Shown here one piece after another: positions 10,140 through 22,625 of a stretch of 64,000 bases of DNA. A model generated the notes under the pieces. The model was not told the DNA's origin. It was given only the letters and a program-made list of their open reading frames with translations, and did no database searches. How positions within the stretch are numbered: position 1 is the first letter of the stretch; every line of letters starts with the position of its first letter. Source of the DNA: Cristatella mucedo (lineage: Eukaryota > Bryozoa > Phylactolaemata > Cristatellidae); the NCBI GenBank assembly GCA_009760855.2, contig WPIO01000213.1, positions 259,658 to 323,657 of the forward strand. The letters run 5' to 3'. Both the position numbers and the translations under genes were made by a program.

Positions 10140-12260
10140 AGAAATGCACTGTTGCAGCTCTCAGCTTAGCCGCGATGGGAGCCCTTGCCTTAGTGGGGTC
10201 GACTAGGGCGCCTAGTAGAGACCTAGTAGCTCCTGACTCCCCTAGTTCAGGCTAGAATGGAGCTGTATGCAAGCGATGTGGTTAGGAGATGGAGCGACTA
10301 ATGTGTTTGTCTTAGCGGGTTCGACTTGGACACCTAGTGCAGGCCCGGCTCCTGGTCTACCCAGTAAAGTTAGAATAATAATATTGCACTTGATGAAGCC
10401 TGGTGCAGACGTTGCGGTCAGGATGTGCACCTACTAATATGCTGAAGTAGAAATAGCAGCTGCGCACGCGAGGTCAAGTATTGAGAGGAGAGAGATTATT
10501 ATGAGACGCCCCGAGAGCTCGGGGCTGCAGCTTCGGTAGTTGATGGGAGACTACGCTTCGAGAGCACGAGAGACGAACCTACGGATCCGAACCGACCGGA
10601 CGGACAGCTAAGTGCAACTTAGACTGCCCAGTTGTGTTCTGTCGGCTACTCAGTTAGCTGCTCGTATCTTGGGGTATCTTCAGGGTTGGGACAATCGGTA
10701 GGGACGCACCCATAGGATAGTTTATTATACGCGGGCTTCGGGAGTTCGCGCTGTTAACTCCGTCGGTCCGGTGCACGCCCCCTAAAGCGCTTGCGCCGGC
10801 GCGTAACCACTACTAGCAGGCCCGCAATAAATTGTTGCTTTCGGCACCCAGTTTTGGCCGCCTGTGTTTTAACCGCACTGCAGTGCTGCATCACACAGTC
10901 CACCGGTAGAGAACTGGGGGACGAGCTTCTCTTCGCGGTTACAGAAAAACTGAAACCATGTGCCGGAAACAAAATGTGGTACCTTGCTTATCAGTCGTGA
11001 CTACCAACATGGCCACCGACTTAATAATCACAAATAACTTGAACCTTCTGAAGTATGTCTCTGGCTTTGATACGTCAACCAATTTCTGCCTGCGTTCGTT
11101 GTCATGCTTCTCAGGCCAGTCATTGAAAAGCGCCTATTACCACCGTCAGTTCCTTCCTTTGAAAAGATTAATTTCATGCACTTTTTGGCAAACGCTGCCA
11201 TTGATGCAAGGCACTGGCCTTCAAATATGAAATATTAAATGCTGGCACGAATAAGTGACTGCTTGGTATCTTCAGAAATGTTGTCAATGATGTGGATGAT
11301 GTGGTGACGGTACCCATCTAGAACTTTGTTGCTTCCAGCTTGCACGACCTTTTACCTTGCTATGGATTAAATGGAATCGTGTATACTGGAAACGTCATCA
11401 CAAAAAATTCACTTGGTTCATGTAAAGCATATGATAAGAGCCTGGAGAGATATGTAAATCTCTTAGTGCGTATCTTATCTATCTAGCAATAACATTATGC
11501 TCGACGGACTGAAATGTAAGGATGGCTTAAAGAACAGGCTGTGAGCTCTCAACATCATGAACGTGAAACGTCATTGGTTGTGTTGAAATAACTGGGCACA
11601 CTGGAAGTAGGTTTTGGAATGTAAATTCCCTTGACATAAGACAATTACAAGTTTGACTTAAGCAGGAAGGTGCAGCAATTGTGCTGATCGCCCCTGACTC
11701 ATTCTAGGTTCAAGGCCGACAAATGAAAACTTCAAAAACGTCTGCATGAAATTAAATGAACTGCTGTAAAGCATAGAAAAGGGTCCTGGTCTTTGGACAG
11801 TCAGTAAGACATCAGTCCTCGCTTCCTCAAGGAGTGTGACTAGGACTCCGGTTACGTGTTGCCAGAACTCGATGTACTTGTCTACAAAGTTCCTCCAAGG
11901 TTTGATGGACACGCACAGCCTATTCTTTCTTGACTTACACGTTAATAGTCCGTGGCCGAGATAAGCACAGCACAACGGCGACACCGATTGCTGGCGATAT
12001 TACAGACAGCACTGTCCATTTTAACACATTCGAATGTTAAGCAAAGTCAGCCTATGTTATCTGACAGCTTAATTGCACAGAACAGCTCATTAACCGTAAG
12101 CCATTTCAGACATGTCTGAATAATCATGCGATAAGAAATGCAGCTTCTAAAGCCTATAATTAAAACAGCAACGTGAAAGTACGAATTGGTGCACTTTTTA
12201 AAAAGAATCTGTAACTGCTTAAGTCAATTTCATTTAATATTTCTGCAGGAATAAATTAAT
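10140..12260. other. No recognisable gene; two diverged copies of a short motif
   Basis: About 2.1 kb without an assignable gene. Bases 10190-10225 and 10310-10345 are similar (cttagYgggKtcgactWgg...cctagt), a weak local duplication with a B-box-like GGTTCGACTTGG in the second copy. A short palindrome GCCCCGAGAGCTCGGGGC sits at about 10506-10523. Open frames at 10790-11230 and 11658-11984 carry no recognised motif. Confidence 0.5.
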
Positions 12261-12261
12261 A

Positions 12262-12475
12262 ATAAATAAATAAACCCTAGCTGATTAAACAGCCTCTTTT
12301 TGTATAGCGACAGAAGAGCCTTTACGGCTATCACCACCGCTTGCAGTGGCGATAAAGAATCGCCCACCACAGGAATCGAACCCACGACCTCGGGGCCGAG
12401 ATCGTAAAAAAAACCGCCTTACCTAGGAATTACACACCTCGGCACCATCACTTGCCAATGCCGTTGCCGTTGCTG
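12262..12475 (-). mobile_element. SINE1 copy (tRNA-derived, TTTA tail)
   Basis: Read on minus, this contains a tRNA-like head with the B box GGTTCGATTCC and a CGAGGTCGTGGG arm. Next come the body 'GCGATTCTTTATCGCCACTGCAAGCGGTGGTGATAGCC' (given here for recognition in parts), the segment CGCTATACAAAAAGAGGCTG, and a TTTA-type tail at 12262-12275. Six copies of the same family lie in the window. Confidence 0.8.
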
Positions 12476-12479
12476 GTCG

Positions 12480-13960
12480 TGGAGGTTCCGAAGACAACGC
12501 TGGTGCTACAGCAACACCAGCATTAATTGCTTTCTATTTCTCCTAAAAAGACATAAGCCATGCCATGGTGGATTAAGACTGTAGGCATTTTTATTGTAGG
12601 CTGTGGCCTGATTGCACACCATATAAATACAAGACAGACTACAACACGTACAGCAGTAGACTAGGATAAAATGCTTGCATATACTCAAAAGCACCATGAA
12701 AAGCATTGCAACACAAGCTTCACTGTGTGTGCTACTTTGGAATCAATATGTAGCTTACTTTTTTTTAGAAATTGCTTGAACATTGGCTCAAGGTTCGCTG
12801 AAGCCGAGAATCTTGCCCCACCATTGACAGACAACTTTCTGAAGTTGTTTCGGGTTGTGACCGTTTTGTACCTTATCACTATAATGGCATCTATGCCGGC
12901 TGCTTCGCACTTGACGACCTACAACATGTCTTATATTTCTACAAATCAGTTCATTAGTTCTACTTACTGCAATGAAATTACCAGTTTGTGAATTCTTCTT
13001 CTTGGCACTTCAAAAGAAGCATGAGCTGGATAATACATAATCGTGAAATGCCCAGCACACTTATCAGCGTCTGTGTCTTCTAGGGACCGGCTATTTATCA
13101 TGAAAGTGTGTGTTACGCATGGCTCTTTAAGTATGCTTCTGAAATCAAAGCGCACAGCAACCACTATCACAATCATCTTGCAAGCTCCTGTAGTTTTGCT
13201 ATCACGTAGCCTGGAGTTGACCGAGCGGTCAGCCTCACGAGCTTCTCTTTCAAAGGCTTCTCTTTGTAGAATCAACCCTAAACAGGTAAACCATTATTTA
13301 GCGTACAAAAGCACAATCCCGTGCATACATTGATCATTGGAGCACATTCAATGTGGCAAACAGGTGCTCTGCAATACAGTGGTGCAACCATCGATGACAT
13401 GATATGCTTGTAGAAGTAGGTGCCACTTTAAGTTAGTGACCACAAGTTCTGCCCAGCCAACATCGGATGCGGCACTCTGTGCTGCAGCGCTTGCAACTCT
13501 TCACAGGCATTTATAGCAGAAGAAATTATCACATCTGCTGAGTAATATATTGCTGTACAGAATTTCAGACATGACCGCATTTACTACTGTGACCTACACT
13601 CTCACTGTGCTAGCACATTTAAAGAGGCCAGAGCAGGAATAAATTGACAAAAAGTATCCACACGTCATCAGCATTCAACTAACGGGACTACAAACGCATC
13701 TTTCAGTTTTCTTGACGACCGAATGCGCACGTGTTACGTTCACTTGTCAAATGCCAATGGAAAAAATAGCTACCTCAATTTGCCACATGTACAGATGCAT
13801 TCACTTGATTCAAATGGAACTGTAAACTTCCCTATGCAGACCATTAAATACATTCCATTCTTCATGATAGCCAGAATATAGGCACCCTGAAAGTTCTTGA
13901 CAGTATAATCCTCAAACATCTTCTGAATCATCACCAAGAATTCCTTATTTAACTTATCAG
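12480..13960. other. Unassigned; possible broken minus-strand coding islands
   Basis: On minus, 13275-12964 and 12879-12685 are open and read like ordinary protein, with an acceptor-like TTGTAG between them near 12925. I recognise no family. The plus-strand frames over the same bases are no better. No transposon signature is visible. Confidence 0.3.
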
Positions 13961-15558
13961 GTGGCCTATGCGAACATTATCTCATTAGTTCAAATAATCA
14001 TTCCCCATGAGTGTTGTAATAATCATGACTGTCGTCCAGTTTCCCTTCTTTTGTTCTTATCAAAGATTCTTGAAAAAATTGTTGCTAAGCAGCTGGTTGT
14101 ACATATTGAAAATAATGGAATGTCAGAAACATTTCAATCAGGTTTCAAGAGGCAGCACTCTACTGAAACTGCTCTCCTCCGTGTTAACAATGACATTCTA
14201 CATGGCAACGACGACGGGAACGTCACTGCCCTAGCTCTGCTAGATCTGTCTGCTGCCTTCGACACCATTGATCACGAGGGTTCTGCTTGAACGACTGAGA
14301 TCAACGATCGGTCTGGCAGACGAAGCACTGGCGTGGTTTAAATCATACTTGTCTGATCGTGTTCAATCCGTGTCGTGTGGGGGTCAGGTCTCAGACATGA
14401 GAAGGGTCTCCTGTAGATTCCCTCAAGGGTCTGTACTCGGTCCCTTGCTGTTCTCCATTTATAAGCAACCTCTGGGAAAAGTGATTAAGGCCCATGGAAT
14501 AGGATAACACTTCTATGCTGACGATACTCAGTTGTATTTGTCATTCAAACCGTCGGAATCTGCTGCAGCCATTGAGAAACTGAATGCTTGCCTTGCCGAT
14601 ATTCAATCCTGGATGTCGTAAAACTTCCAGAAATTAAATGATGATAAAACCAAACTGCTGCTCATAGGACACCCTAAGCGTGTGGCTGGATTAAAAGGCT
14701 TTGCTGTTCTAATAGGTGATGCTATTGGGTGACCTTGACCACGTGCTCGTAATTTAGGTGTCGTGTTCGACAGCTGCCTCAATTTTAAAAGCTTCATTCA
14801 GAAGACTGCCTCTACAGCTAGCCATCACATCCGATCCCTATCCAAGATTAGGAGCTCTCTCCCACAGTGGCTTGTAAAAAATTTAACTATATTTTTAGTT
14901 CTGTCTCGGCTTAATTGTTGTAATTTCAATTTGGCTGGGCTGCCAAAGAAAGCTATTATGCCACTACAGCGGACTGTGAATATGGCTGCAAGGCTGGTCT
15001 GCAAGTCCCAGCGGTTTGAGCACGTGTCTCCTTTGCTGAAAGAGCTAGGATGTTTGCCGGTTGAGCAAAGGATACAGAGCAAAGTTCTTACGCTGACCCA
15101 CAAGGCCCGCCACGGCTTGGCTCCTTCGTACCTAGCTGAACTGCTGCATCAGTTTCAGCCTGCTCGTGCCCTGAGGTCCTGTGTGGACAATAAATTAGCT
15201 GTCCCATTCCTCCGCTTAAAGACAGTTGGCGACAGAAGCTTTAGCTCTGCAAGTCGTAGACTGTGGAACTAGCTTCCACAATTCTTGCCCAACGACAGCT
15301 ACTCTCCTACTGCCGACTATGGCACATCTTTTTCAGCGGTCCTGAGCTGCTACTTCCATGCTACTCACTACCTCAATTGCTCTCCTGACTCTGCTATGCT
15401 TCCCACTTTCTCTTTGTTGCGTGAGACGAAGTCTGTTGGCTACCGAATGCGTACCGAAAGCCGCTTAGGCTATGAGTTCGCTATACAAAACTCTCCTGCG
15501 TAACACCCACATGGTCTTTATGACTTTATGGAATTATGGACGGAGATATATTACATCG
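13960..15558 (+). mobile_element. LINE family B, most complete reverse transcriptase and 3' end
   Basis: Plus-strand frames carry the RT core in order. 'PVSLLLFLSKILEKIV' lies near 14036-14085, 'FQSGFKRQHSTETALL' near 14130, and 'LLDLSAAFDTIDH' near 14240-14275. 'PQGSVLGPLLFSIY' lies near 14420-14460, and the catalytic 'FYADDTQLY' near 14512-14540. 'LNDDKTKLLLIG' and the C-terminal 'LVCKSQRFEHVSPLL' and 'HGLAPSYLAELL' follow. A frameshift near 14275 and stops near 14505 and 14620 break it. The 3' end is the family B UTR with 'CTCTCCTGCGTAACACCC' and a degenerate TTACAT tail. No endonuclease domain remains, so the copy is 5'-truncated. Confidence 0.88.
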
Positions 15559-15571
15559 CATGACATTAAGT

Positions 15572-15810
15572 CATAATATATGTAATGTATCTCCGTCTGT
15601 AACTCCACAAAGTCATAAAGACCATGTGGGTGTTACGCAGGAGAGTTTTGTATAGCGAACTCATAGCCTAAGCGGCTTTCGGTACGCATTCGGTAGCCAA
15701 CAGACTTGGTCTCACGCAACAAAGAGAAAGTGGGAAGCATAGCAGAGTCAGGAAAGCAGTTGAGGTAGTGAGTAGCATGGAAGTAGCAGCTCAGGACCGC
15801 TGAAAAGGAT
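15572..15810 (-). mobile_element. LINE family B 3' end, inverted relative to the preceding copy
   Basis: This is the reverse complement of the last ~230 bases of the preceding family B copy: UTR, 'GCGTAACACCC' block, RT extreme C-terminus. It starts at TGTAATGTATCTCCG and stops at the TCAGCGGTCC point. The two tails face each other across about 25 bases. Confidence 0.9.
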
Positions 15811-15814
15811 GAGA

Positions 15815-18800
15815 GATAGTCATACCTGGTAATTTCACCTTCTTAACCATATCTCATGCGACACGCTTAATTCCTTTTCAGCCTGCATCGACGGCATTTG
15901 CATCGGAATTGCAATTACCTCTTTTAGCTAAATGATGATACTGTCTACCGATTAGTTATGAACCAGCTTAGTGACGCATGCATTCCGTTAGTCATCATCC
16001 TCAACTTCATTTTATCAACAATCACTTCTGTGACTTCAGCCGTAATGCAGGCTGGCTATTCCCGTAACATTTGTTTCGCAATGAGCACATTTCTCCCACA
16101 TTCAAGCAAGCCTACTTTCAGCTGAGCGTAACCAAAATCACAGCCTGCTAACGCAAGAGAACGACAAACAAACTAGTTTACGCATGTGTTAAATCACGTC
16201 GATATGACGACAATTCCAGACTGCTACCCCTTATAATTTCGCCTGCACCTGTACCTGGTCGTCTGGTCTGCCGTCAATGCCAATGTTAAGTCATTTACAG
16301 CAGTCTGAGACTCACTGGCTACTTATCGAGCGTCGAATATATTTTCAACGTCCACCGACGAAAAATGTCAATGTCGTCTGTGTCGCAAGTCACTTCAGCA
16401 TGGAGGCTTAAGCGTTCGACCATATTGCCCTCCCACTGTGCTCCCGCACCGCACCTATTTACTCCTCAGTATAAATTCCTCTTACGTTCCATGGATTGTT
16501 GAAATCCTCATGTAATAACGCTGACAGATTGGATGCAAACATAAGCGGCAACTCCCTACCAGCCGCTGTACTCACCTCAACCTGTCTTCTTTTGTTGCTG
16601 CGCGATTTGCATGGTTAGCTGTGCGTTATTCAGTGCAATAACTAGTCGATTTCATATAATCCAAATGTCGTGTCAGCACCTTCGTGTTAACTTTAGCACA
16701 CTGACCCATAGAAGCTTGATACTTAATGCATGTCAATAATCCTCGTTTTTTGATTCACCGGTCTATACGAACGACATTTTCGAATTATATTATCTGGGAC
16801 GGCAGTGCACCCTTCATAAGGCACTATGGTTAGGTAAGGGGTTTGACTAATTAATGGAATCGTGATCGCATACACAGCACAAAAACTCAATGATCACACG
16901 TGTTTCTAATGAAGGCCACAGCTTAACATGCATACAATCGATCACGACGGCTGCTAAGTGATAGATCTTCATCTCCTGTTAAGCTAGCGATACTACCGAT
17001 TACGGCTGGCTACTTTACCGTAATCACTTTTGAAGCATCTGGTTCACTTAGTCCTACAATTAAAAGAGCATATTTATAATTATGCTTGCATACAAAACCA
17101 CAACCTTAATGGCTACAGCACGTGTGGTTTTTCTTTCCAGTCTTTGAATTATGCCTAATTAAATTAAATTAATTGAATTAAACCCCAACAGTTCGGCATA
17201 GCACTGCTTATGGCAACTACAATGCCAACAAGCTACCGTACACCACAAATAGTTAAGCCCTAAACGTATTTGTCACGTATTAAACATGGTTTGGGATACT
17301 CAAACACGTCAACTATAATATAATTCGCGTTTTTGTCTTAAGAGCTACAGACTTTTGTATTGTTATAAGACATTTCGGCCACAGCCAAAGAACTAGTTGT
17401 TATACTAGATGTATACTGCTTTGGATGCACATTTTACTATGCTTGCCATCGAAAGTTAATTCCTAACTACCTGCAGTCCCTCTTTAATTCCTACATCGTA
17501 CACGGCTAAAGATTAGTACAAGCGAATGCTATTTGGTGGACCTTCTTCCTTCCCTATTCAGTTCTTGTTCAGCTAAGCCGATGAACACGTGAGTCTGTGT
17601 GATTTTATGATCAACAGTTTCTAACAGCAATTACAGATAAAAAATATGATACAACCAAGGACATTAATACTCCACTATTATTATCTAGGATATAAGTACT
17701 TAGATCAATAAATTCTCATTAGCCACAATACAGCCCCTAGCGACACTAAACTCACGGATGAGAATCTTAGAGCAGGGCTGTGAAGTCGCTCTCAAACTAA
17801 CGGCTCACAAGGACGCTTGTAATTCATTTTTGATGAAAGCTGGAACCTTACAACTTTTTATAATGTTATAACCTTCTGCACATATGAAAATGGTTTAGCC
17901 AACTTCTAGCGATAACACTACTTGGCACTGACAAGTCTAACCATTCTAATCACGATGAGACGAAATTCAAGACACGTAATTTGTGGCAATGCGGACAGCT
18001 ACAGCTTATTTTAAGCAGCAGGAGTAATAACGCCTAAACATCCATTGGTACAGCGGGACACAATTCACCTCTCAGCATGCTGTTGTGACCGCGAAGCCAT
18101 TACTGGATCCGGTAGCCGAACAATGCGTGCCACGTGCAAAGACCTACGATACTTGCAATACAGCGAACACAGCGAACACAGCGAACACAGCACTCGATAT
18201 TCCGCTCGCAGCGCTTGCAGCAACAACACAATACATAAAGCGTAAACACTGGACTACGTGTAATGCTCCATACAGCAAGCGACTTCCAACTGACCCTGGG
18301 GCTGGCGCTCCAGCGCTAGGCTTCACCGACCAACAGACAGTTGCTCAAAGAGAAAGCGACTGCGGTCAGGCTGATTCCTCATATAGTAGCCAGGTCAGGA
18401 CATCGTGCAACAATCTCGTTCGTACATAGTCGCAAATCATGCTGCTGATAAGCACTGGTCTAGAGCGGCTATTTCAATAGCGGCTCGGATATAATTTAGC
18501 TGCCTAGCTCATGATTCGCAATCCAGTTTCAGCCGTCAAGATCAGCGTCCATAATCACGGGGCTTTGCCATGGCTCTTCTGCCTACCCATTTAAAGCGAG
18601 AGATTCCGACATACGTGGGTATATTTACATAACCCCAACACATGCAGTATGTAAACAATTGACCAACCTTCTCGTAAGTCCATAACGAACTCACTCTGGT
18701 CTCCACTTGATGCCATTTTGCAATGGTATTCAGCCGATTCCTGGATTTTGAGGCCTGCTTCTATGTGCTTCTTAAAATAACTAATTACCTTTACAAGTAC

Positions 18801-18900
18801 GTAATATGACTTATAAATGTAAAATAGTTTAATGAATTAACCTTTTGATAAGTATATCGGTCGAAGATGCACGTTGTTTTGCTATGGGCATAGTGCCCAT
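15815..18900. other. About 3 kb with no recognisable gene
   Basis: AT-rich unique-looking sequence with stops in all frames. A 9-bp unit CAGCGAACA is repeated three times at 18161-18190. A perfect 10-bp hairpin GCTATGGGCA/TGCCCATAGC lies at 18881-18903. I see no coding, RNA or transposon signature. It may hold introns or regulatory DNA. Confidence 0.55.
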
Positions 18901-19930
18901 AGCAGGACGGCGTTTTAGCTATCTGAAGAGATAGTGTGGGCGTGTCATCGCCATCACATGGTTCCGCCCCCGCCCCGCCGACGTTCCGTTCGCCGAACGG
19001 GAACTCGCCTTGCCGGCACGTGACGCGTTCCTTGCCGAGCAATTCACTCTCTGCCTGTGCGTCAGCCTCTACACACGCTATCCACTCTCTTCTCTCTCTT
19101 AACACCTCGTGCTCCGGACCAGCGCGCACGACGGCTGCTAGATCGTATAATACAGCCGTCATCGACAACGCCACGACTCGCTTGTGGGGGCTTCGCTCTC
19201 CGTCGCCCTGCCATGGAGCGCCCGCGAGCCCCTGTGGCAGCACCTTATCTCCCTAGTGCAAATAATCTCAAAGGTTAATCGGCAGTGCTGCCTCCTAGAT
19301 CAGCGGCTGCAGAGACAGTCTCGGCTTGAGCTGACTCATCAAAGACGGGGCGCGGCGGCGGAGGCGGCGCCGAGTCTTTGACTGCGAGGCGTCTTAGACG
19401 GCGCAGCGTCTTTGGCCTCGGGCCGGACGTGTGAGCGTATGAGCACCACTACCAGGTAAGCTGAGCGTTCCCGTGCAAGCTTCTGCAGTGGCAGCCGAAG
19501 TGGCAATCTCGCCGCGGCGGCTCCTCATCTCGCGACCTCGTCGGCTCGTCGGCTGGCGTTTCTAAGGCTGCAGTCGCCGCTCGCGCCGCCAGCTGGGGCG
19601 AGCCGGGCGTCCTCGGTCCTTGCAGCCGGGTTCCGTCGCCCCCCGTCGCCCCGTCGCCACATTGGCCGAACGGCTCGAAACGCCGCACCGGGGCGTCTGA
19701 CGGCGTCTCACGCCCCGGTGCGGCCAGGCGCCGTCAGACGTTCCGACAAGCGAAGGGTCAGCCGCCGCCAGGCGTCAGCCGCCGCCGCCAGGTGAACGAA
19801 CGGCATCGCGACAGGGCAGGAAGTGCCGCAACGAGAATGCACGCGGCACTTCCGGCCTGTCTCGCTCTCACTTAGAGCCGTAAGGTTCAGGGGCCGGAGG
19901 TGTGGTGGAGTCGCTAGCGATTACTTGCTC
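18900..19930. promoter_or_regulatory. GC- and CpG-rich island with hairpins
   Basis: A sharp rise in G+C and CpG density sits between AT-rich flanks. Several inverted repeats occur: 19683-19696 with 19710-19723, 19694-19705 with 19729-19740, and 19810-19829 with 19843-19861. Open frames exist on both strands, as expected by chance in GC-rich DNA, without motifs. It could be a CpG-island promoter, a GC-rich exon, or a foldback element. I cannot name an associated gene. Confidence 0.4.
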
Positions 19931-20002
19931 AACGATATAGCGAAATAATCTAATCTAATAATAATCTAATAAATAAATAATATATAAATAATAAATAAAT
20001 TT

Positions 20003-20055
20003 AGTTTAAGTAAAATCATGCTTGAAAAACAAACAAAATGAATAACATGGTTGAT
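20003..20055 (-). mobile_element. LINE A 3' UTR fragment
   Basis: The segment 'atcatgcttgaaaaac' plus 'gaataacatggtt' matches the minus-strand 3' UTR of family A copies (for example 9745-9785). It abuts an ATAAATAA-rich patch. Confidence 0.6.
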
Positions 20056-20203
20056 GAGTGATAGAACGTATTCATCTATGGATACGGGGTGGCTTGAGTG
20101 GTGCTGGTGCGAGCGAGTTGAATTTCAATTAAAGGAATTGGTTCCTTGATATAAACTAAATACATAAAATACGTCCGATTCAGCACAAGGTTTCCGCGGG
20201 GCA

Positions 20204-20449
20204 GTGCATGTGTGTGAGAATGTTTCTTCTGGTTCTGCTACTTACGGTAATGCCTGTTGTGGGCAGACTGTTACTCTATCTAGGATTTTGGATAGTGTGA
20301 AAGTTTCTGGCAAGTTAATAGTTAATATAGATGGCAATCGCTATACACTTAGTTTATATGGGCTTATATGCTGTGGTGGCTATCGGATAGGTTATTATGG
20401 AAAAGAGTTTTCACTCACTGGTCAGGATTGCATTTACCGGCGGGAGTGA
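20204..20449 (+). CDS. Uncharacterised small open frame
   Basis: An 81-codon open stretch without recognised family. The first codon in frame is GTG, so a real start is not evident. It contains several cysteines (CENV, NACCGQT, LICCGGY) and alternating hydrophobic segments typical of beta strands. It lies between transposon fragments in AT-rich DNA and could be part of the Polinton-like remnants, but nothing proves this. Confidence 0.25.
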   Translation: MHVCENVSSGSATYGNACCGQTVTLSRILDSVKVSGKLIVNIDGNRYTLSLYGLICCGGYRIGYYGKEFSLTGQDCIYRRE

Positions 20450-20764
20450 GAGGAGCTTTTCAGTTACGAATACTACTAATATTATTAACCGCATTACAAG
20501 TTAATTAATTTATTATTCCTAATTATACTAAACTAAGCTACATGCTTACTAAATAGTTTATTAACGAGCTTAATAATTATTATTAAGTGCATTTAATTAT
20601 TGGATGAATGAGTTGATGTATTGTTAGTATCTGACAAGCGAAGTCTTAGTCGTCTTAGTCGTTTGAATTATCAATTAGCTACCTTTTCATTTTTACTTAG
20701 AAAACGGAAGCATTTTATTTCGACTGAGATGAAACTATTCAAGATGCTGCCTACCGTGTACATG

Positions 20765-20850
20765 TGATGTAACGTAATGTATCTCCATCTGTAACTCCTC
20801 AAATTCATAAAGACCACGTGGGTGTTTACCCAGGAGAGTTTTTTTCGATA
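20765..20850 (-). mobile_element. LINE family B 3' tip
   Basis: Minus-strand match to the final ~80 bases of family B: ACTCTCCTGGGTAAACACCC, 'GTGGTCTTTATGA', and GATACATTACGTTACAT. It is severely 5'-truncated. Confidence 0.8.
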
Positions 20851-20879
20851 CCATCGCCAACCTCTTACCATGAATTGTG

Positions 20880-21600
20880 GTCAACGATTAACTAGAAAAC
20901 ATTCTAAACACTATGGCTACCCATAAACTATCACCAAGCGACCAACGCGATTACTTTATAGTTGTAAACGGATTTTCATTACAAGTGAATGCACCTGATG
21001 CACGTCTATAGAATCTACCGCTTTCAGCTTAACTACTGGTTACAATCTCGCGGTCGATCGATACTTGTTCGATTGTCAGACTTAGTTTCCATCGATTGCC
21101 GTGATTTTTCACCGGTGACATAAAATCAACACCACTTCTTAGTTACACTGATGAATTCACTTATTTTTCTTACGATATTTCTACCAACTTATTTTCAATT
21201 AACGGGGAAGAGTATGATGAATAAGGAGATGCCAAACCTAAGAGGAGAGCTTGCCAATAAAAAGTGTGTCAATCTTACAGCTGAAAGCGATAGGAGCGGA
21301 TCTTGTTTTGAAGGAAGTTACATGTAAAGCTTCATACACGTTTGAATTTTTAATCATCTTTACAGGGTCTCTTACCACAATTATAAGTTCTTAAGTTGGT
21401 GGAATAACTTTTCGCGTTTGCATAGTTTTTGCAGGTGTAGGCTCTCTCACGAGTTCAGAGGATAGCGTTATTTGGCGAACTGAGTAACGAAAACACTCGA
21501 AACTAGTTGCCAACGAAAAAGTTTTTATGAAAGTTTATCGACGCGTTTTTCGATAACGAGGTTACTCAAGATGGGTTGCAGGAAATGATCATTATTGGAA
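20880..21600. other. No gene assigned
   Basis: AT-rich sequence with stops in all frames. Its right part may be the C-terminal tail of the integrase remnant on minus, which decays gradually here. Confidence 0.4.
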
Positions 21601-22200
21601 TGAACTCGGCAAAACTAATCATGGTTGAGCGCGTTTTAACTCTTCTCTTACGAAGCTTCTCTTAACGACATTTACCCAATTTATCCAATTCCTTGATCTC
21701 TGATTAGCATGATCCTTACTACTGTATGAATCGTCAACGAATAATTAGCATCAGTCACTCTACTTCTCTTTTCGCTTCATCCCTCTCCATCGTCTAAGAA
21801 ATATCTAACTGTAGTTCCAAATTCTAAAGCTTATTCAACTTCACACTTTGGTTTAGTTATCTTTGTTCGCTTCATACTATCTCCAGGTTTCTTACCAATC
21901 GTCGCAGTTTCGCTATTATTTAAGTCATCTATAACTTTGGGTAAGTTCTTCGCCAACTCTCTCTCCCTTTCTTTCAACATTTACTACTTTCAACTATTTT
22001 TCATACTGATACATTATTAGTCTCTCAGCAACAGTTTTATTCATCCTCTCAATCATCGTAAGATTCCTATTTGCAGCTTCTCTAACCATCGAATTATGTT
22101 TTTCCATTTCCTTTTTAAATTCTTCTTTCAACTCTGATCCAGGATCTACAGTCATTACCCTCGGCCACTTAGGTCTATTTTTGAATAGGTGCTTCGTATA
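21600..22200 (-). pseudogene. Degenerate retroviral-type (rve) integrase of Polinton/Maverick kind
   Basis: On minus, from about 22190 downward, a stop-interrupted frame shows 'DPGSELKEEF' (the central Asp segment of the catalytic core). This is followed by 'NLTMIERMNKTVAERL' (the catalytic-Glu helix, E-R-x-N-x-T) and 'LPKVIDDLNNS', all in rve-core order. Downstream, 'TVRYFLDDGEG' and 'FVREELK' match the usual C-terminal stretch of Polinton integrases. Such enzymes insert the linear element DNA. Stops and frame changes make it non-functional. It has the same orientation as the polymerase remnant at 1-2199. Confidence 0.72.
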
Positions 22201-22493
22201 ACTCTACTCACATCTTCAGAAATATTTGTCTTTAAAGTACTAGCATCTGTATAACTGCTCGCAACAACGATAGCGCACTTGTATACTTATAACTATATAC
22301 TTAAAGCCTTTATCATTGGGCAGGTAGAGTATACCCGCTTGATGCTGATCATTTGGTACTGTCACTTTGAAGAAACCGCAAGCAATTTCCTTTGGTCTGC
22401 TTTTGAGTGCTTGACTGATGGCAGCATTCTCATCATATTCTCCGTCTCTTTATTTCATTTAGTGTTTTGAAAGACATTCTTTCTATTTAACAA

Positions 22494-22625
22494 ATGGGCT
22501 TGATTTGCAATTTATGTAAAGTAGAGTTAAAGTCTTCAGACATTTACGAGCTATTTAACGCTAAAAATCTAGAAATAGTTTGCGTCAGCTGTAAACCTTC
22601 CGTCATAAGACGATACAAGTTTTAA
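22494..22625 (+). CDS. Small intact zinc-ribbon-like ORF
   Basis: The ATG at 22494 opens 43 codons ending at the TAA at 22623-22625. The peptide has two metal-binding-type pairs, CNLC (residues 5-8) and CVSC (residues 30-33), 21 residues apart, which would form a minimal zinc ribbon. It sits just upstream, in divergent orientation, of the integrase remnant. The family is unknown. Its short length makes chance possible, but the spacing is suggestive. Confidence 0.35.
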   Translation: MGLICNLCKVELKSSDIYELFNAKNLEIVCVSCKPSVIRRYKF

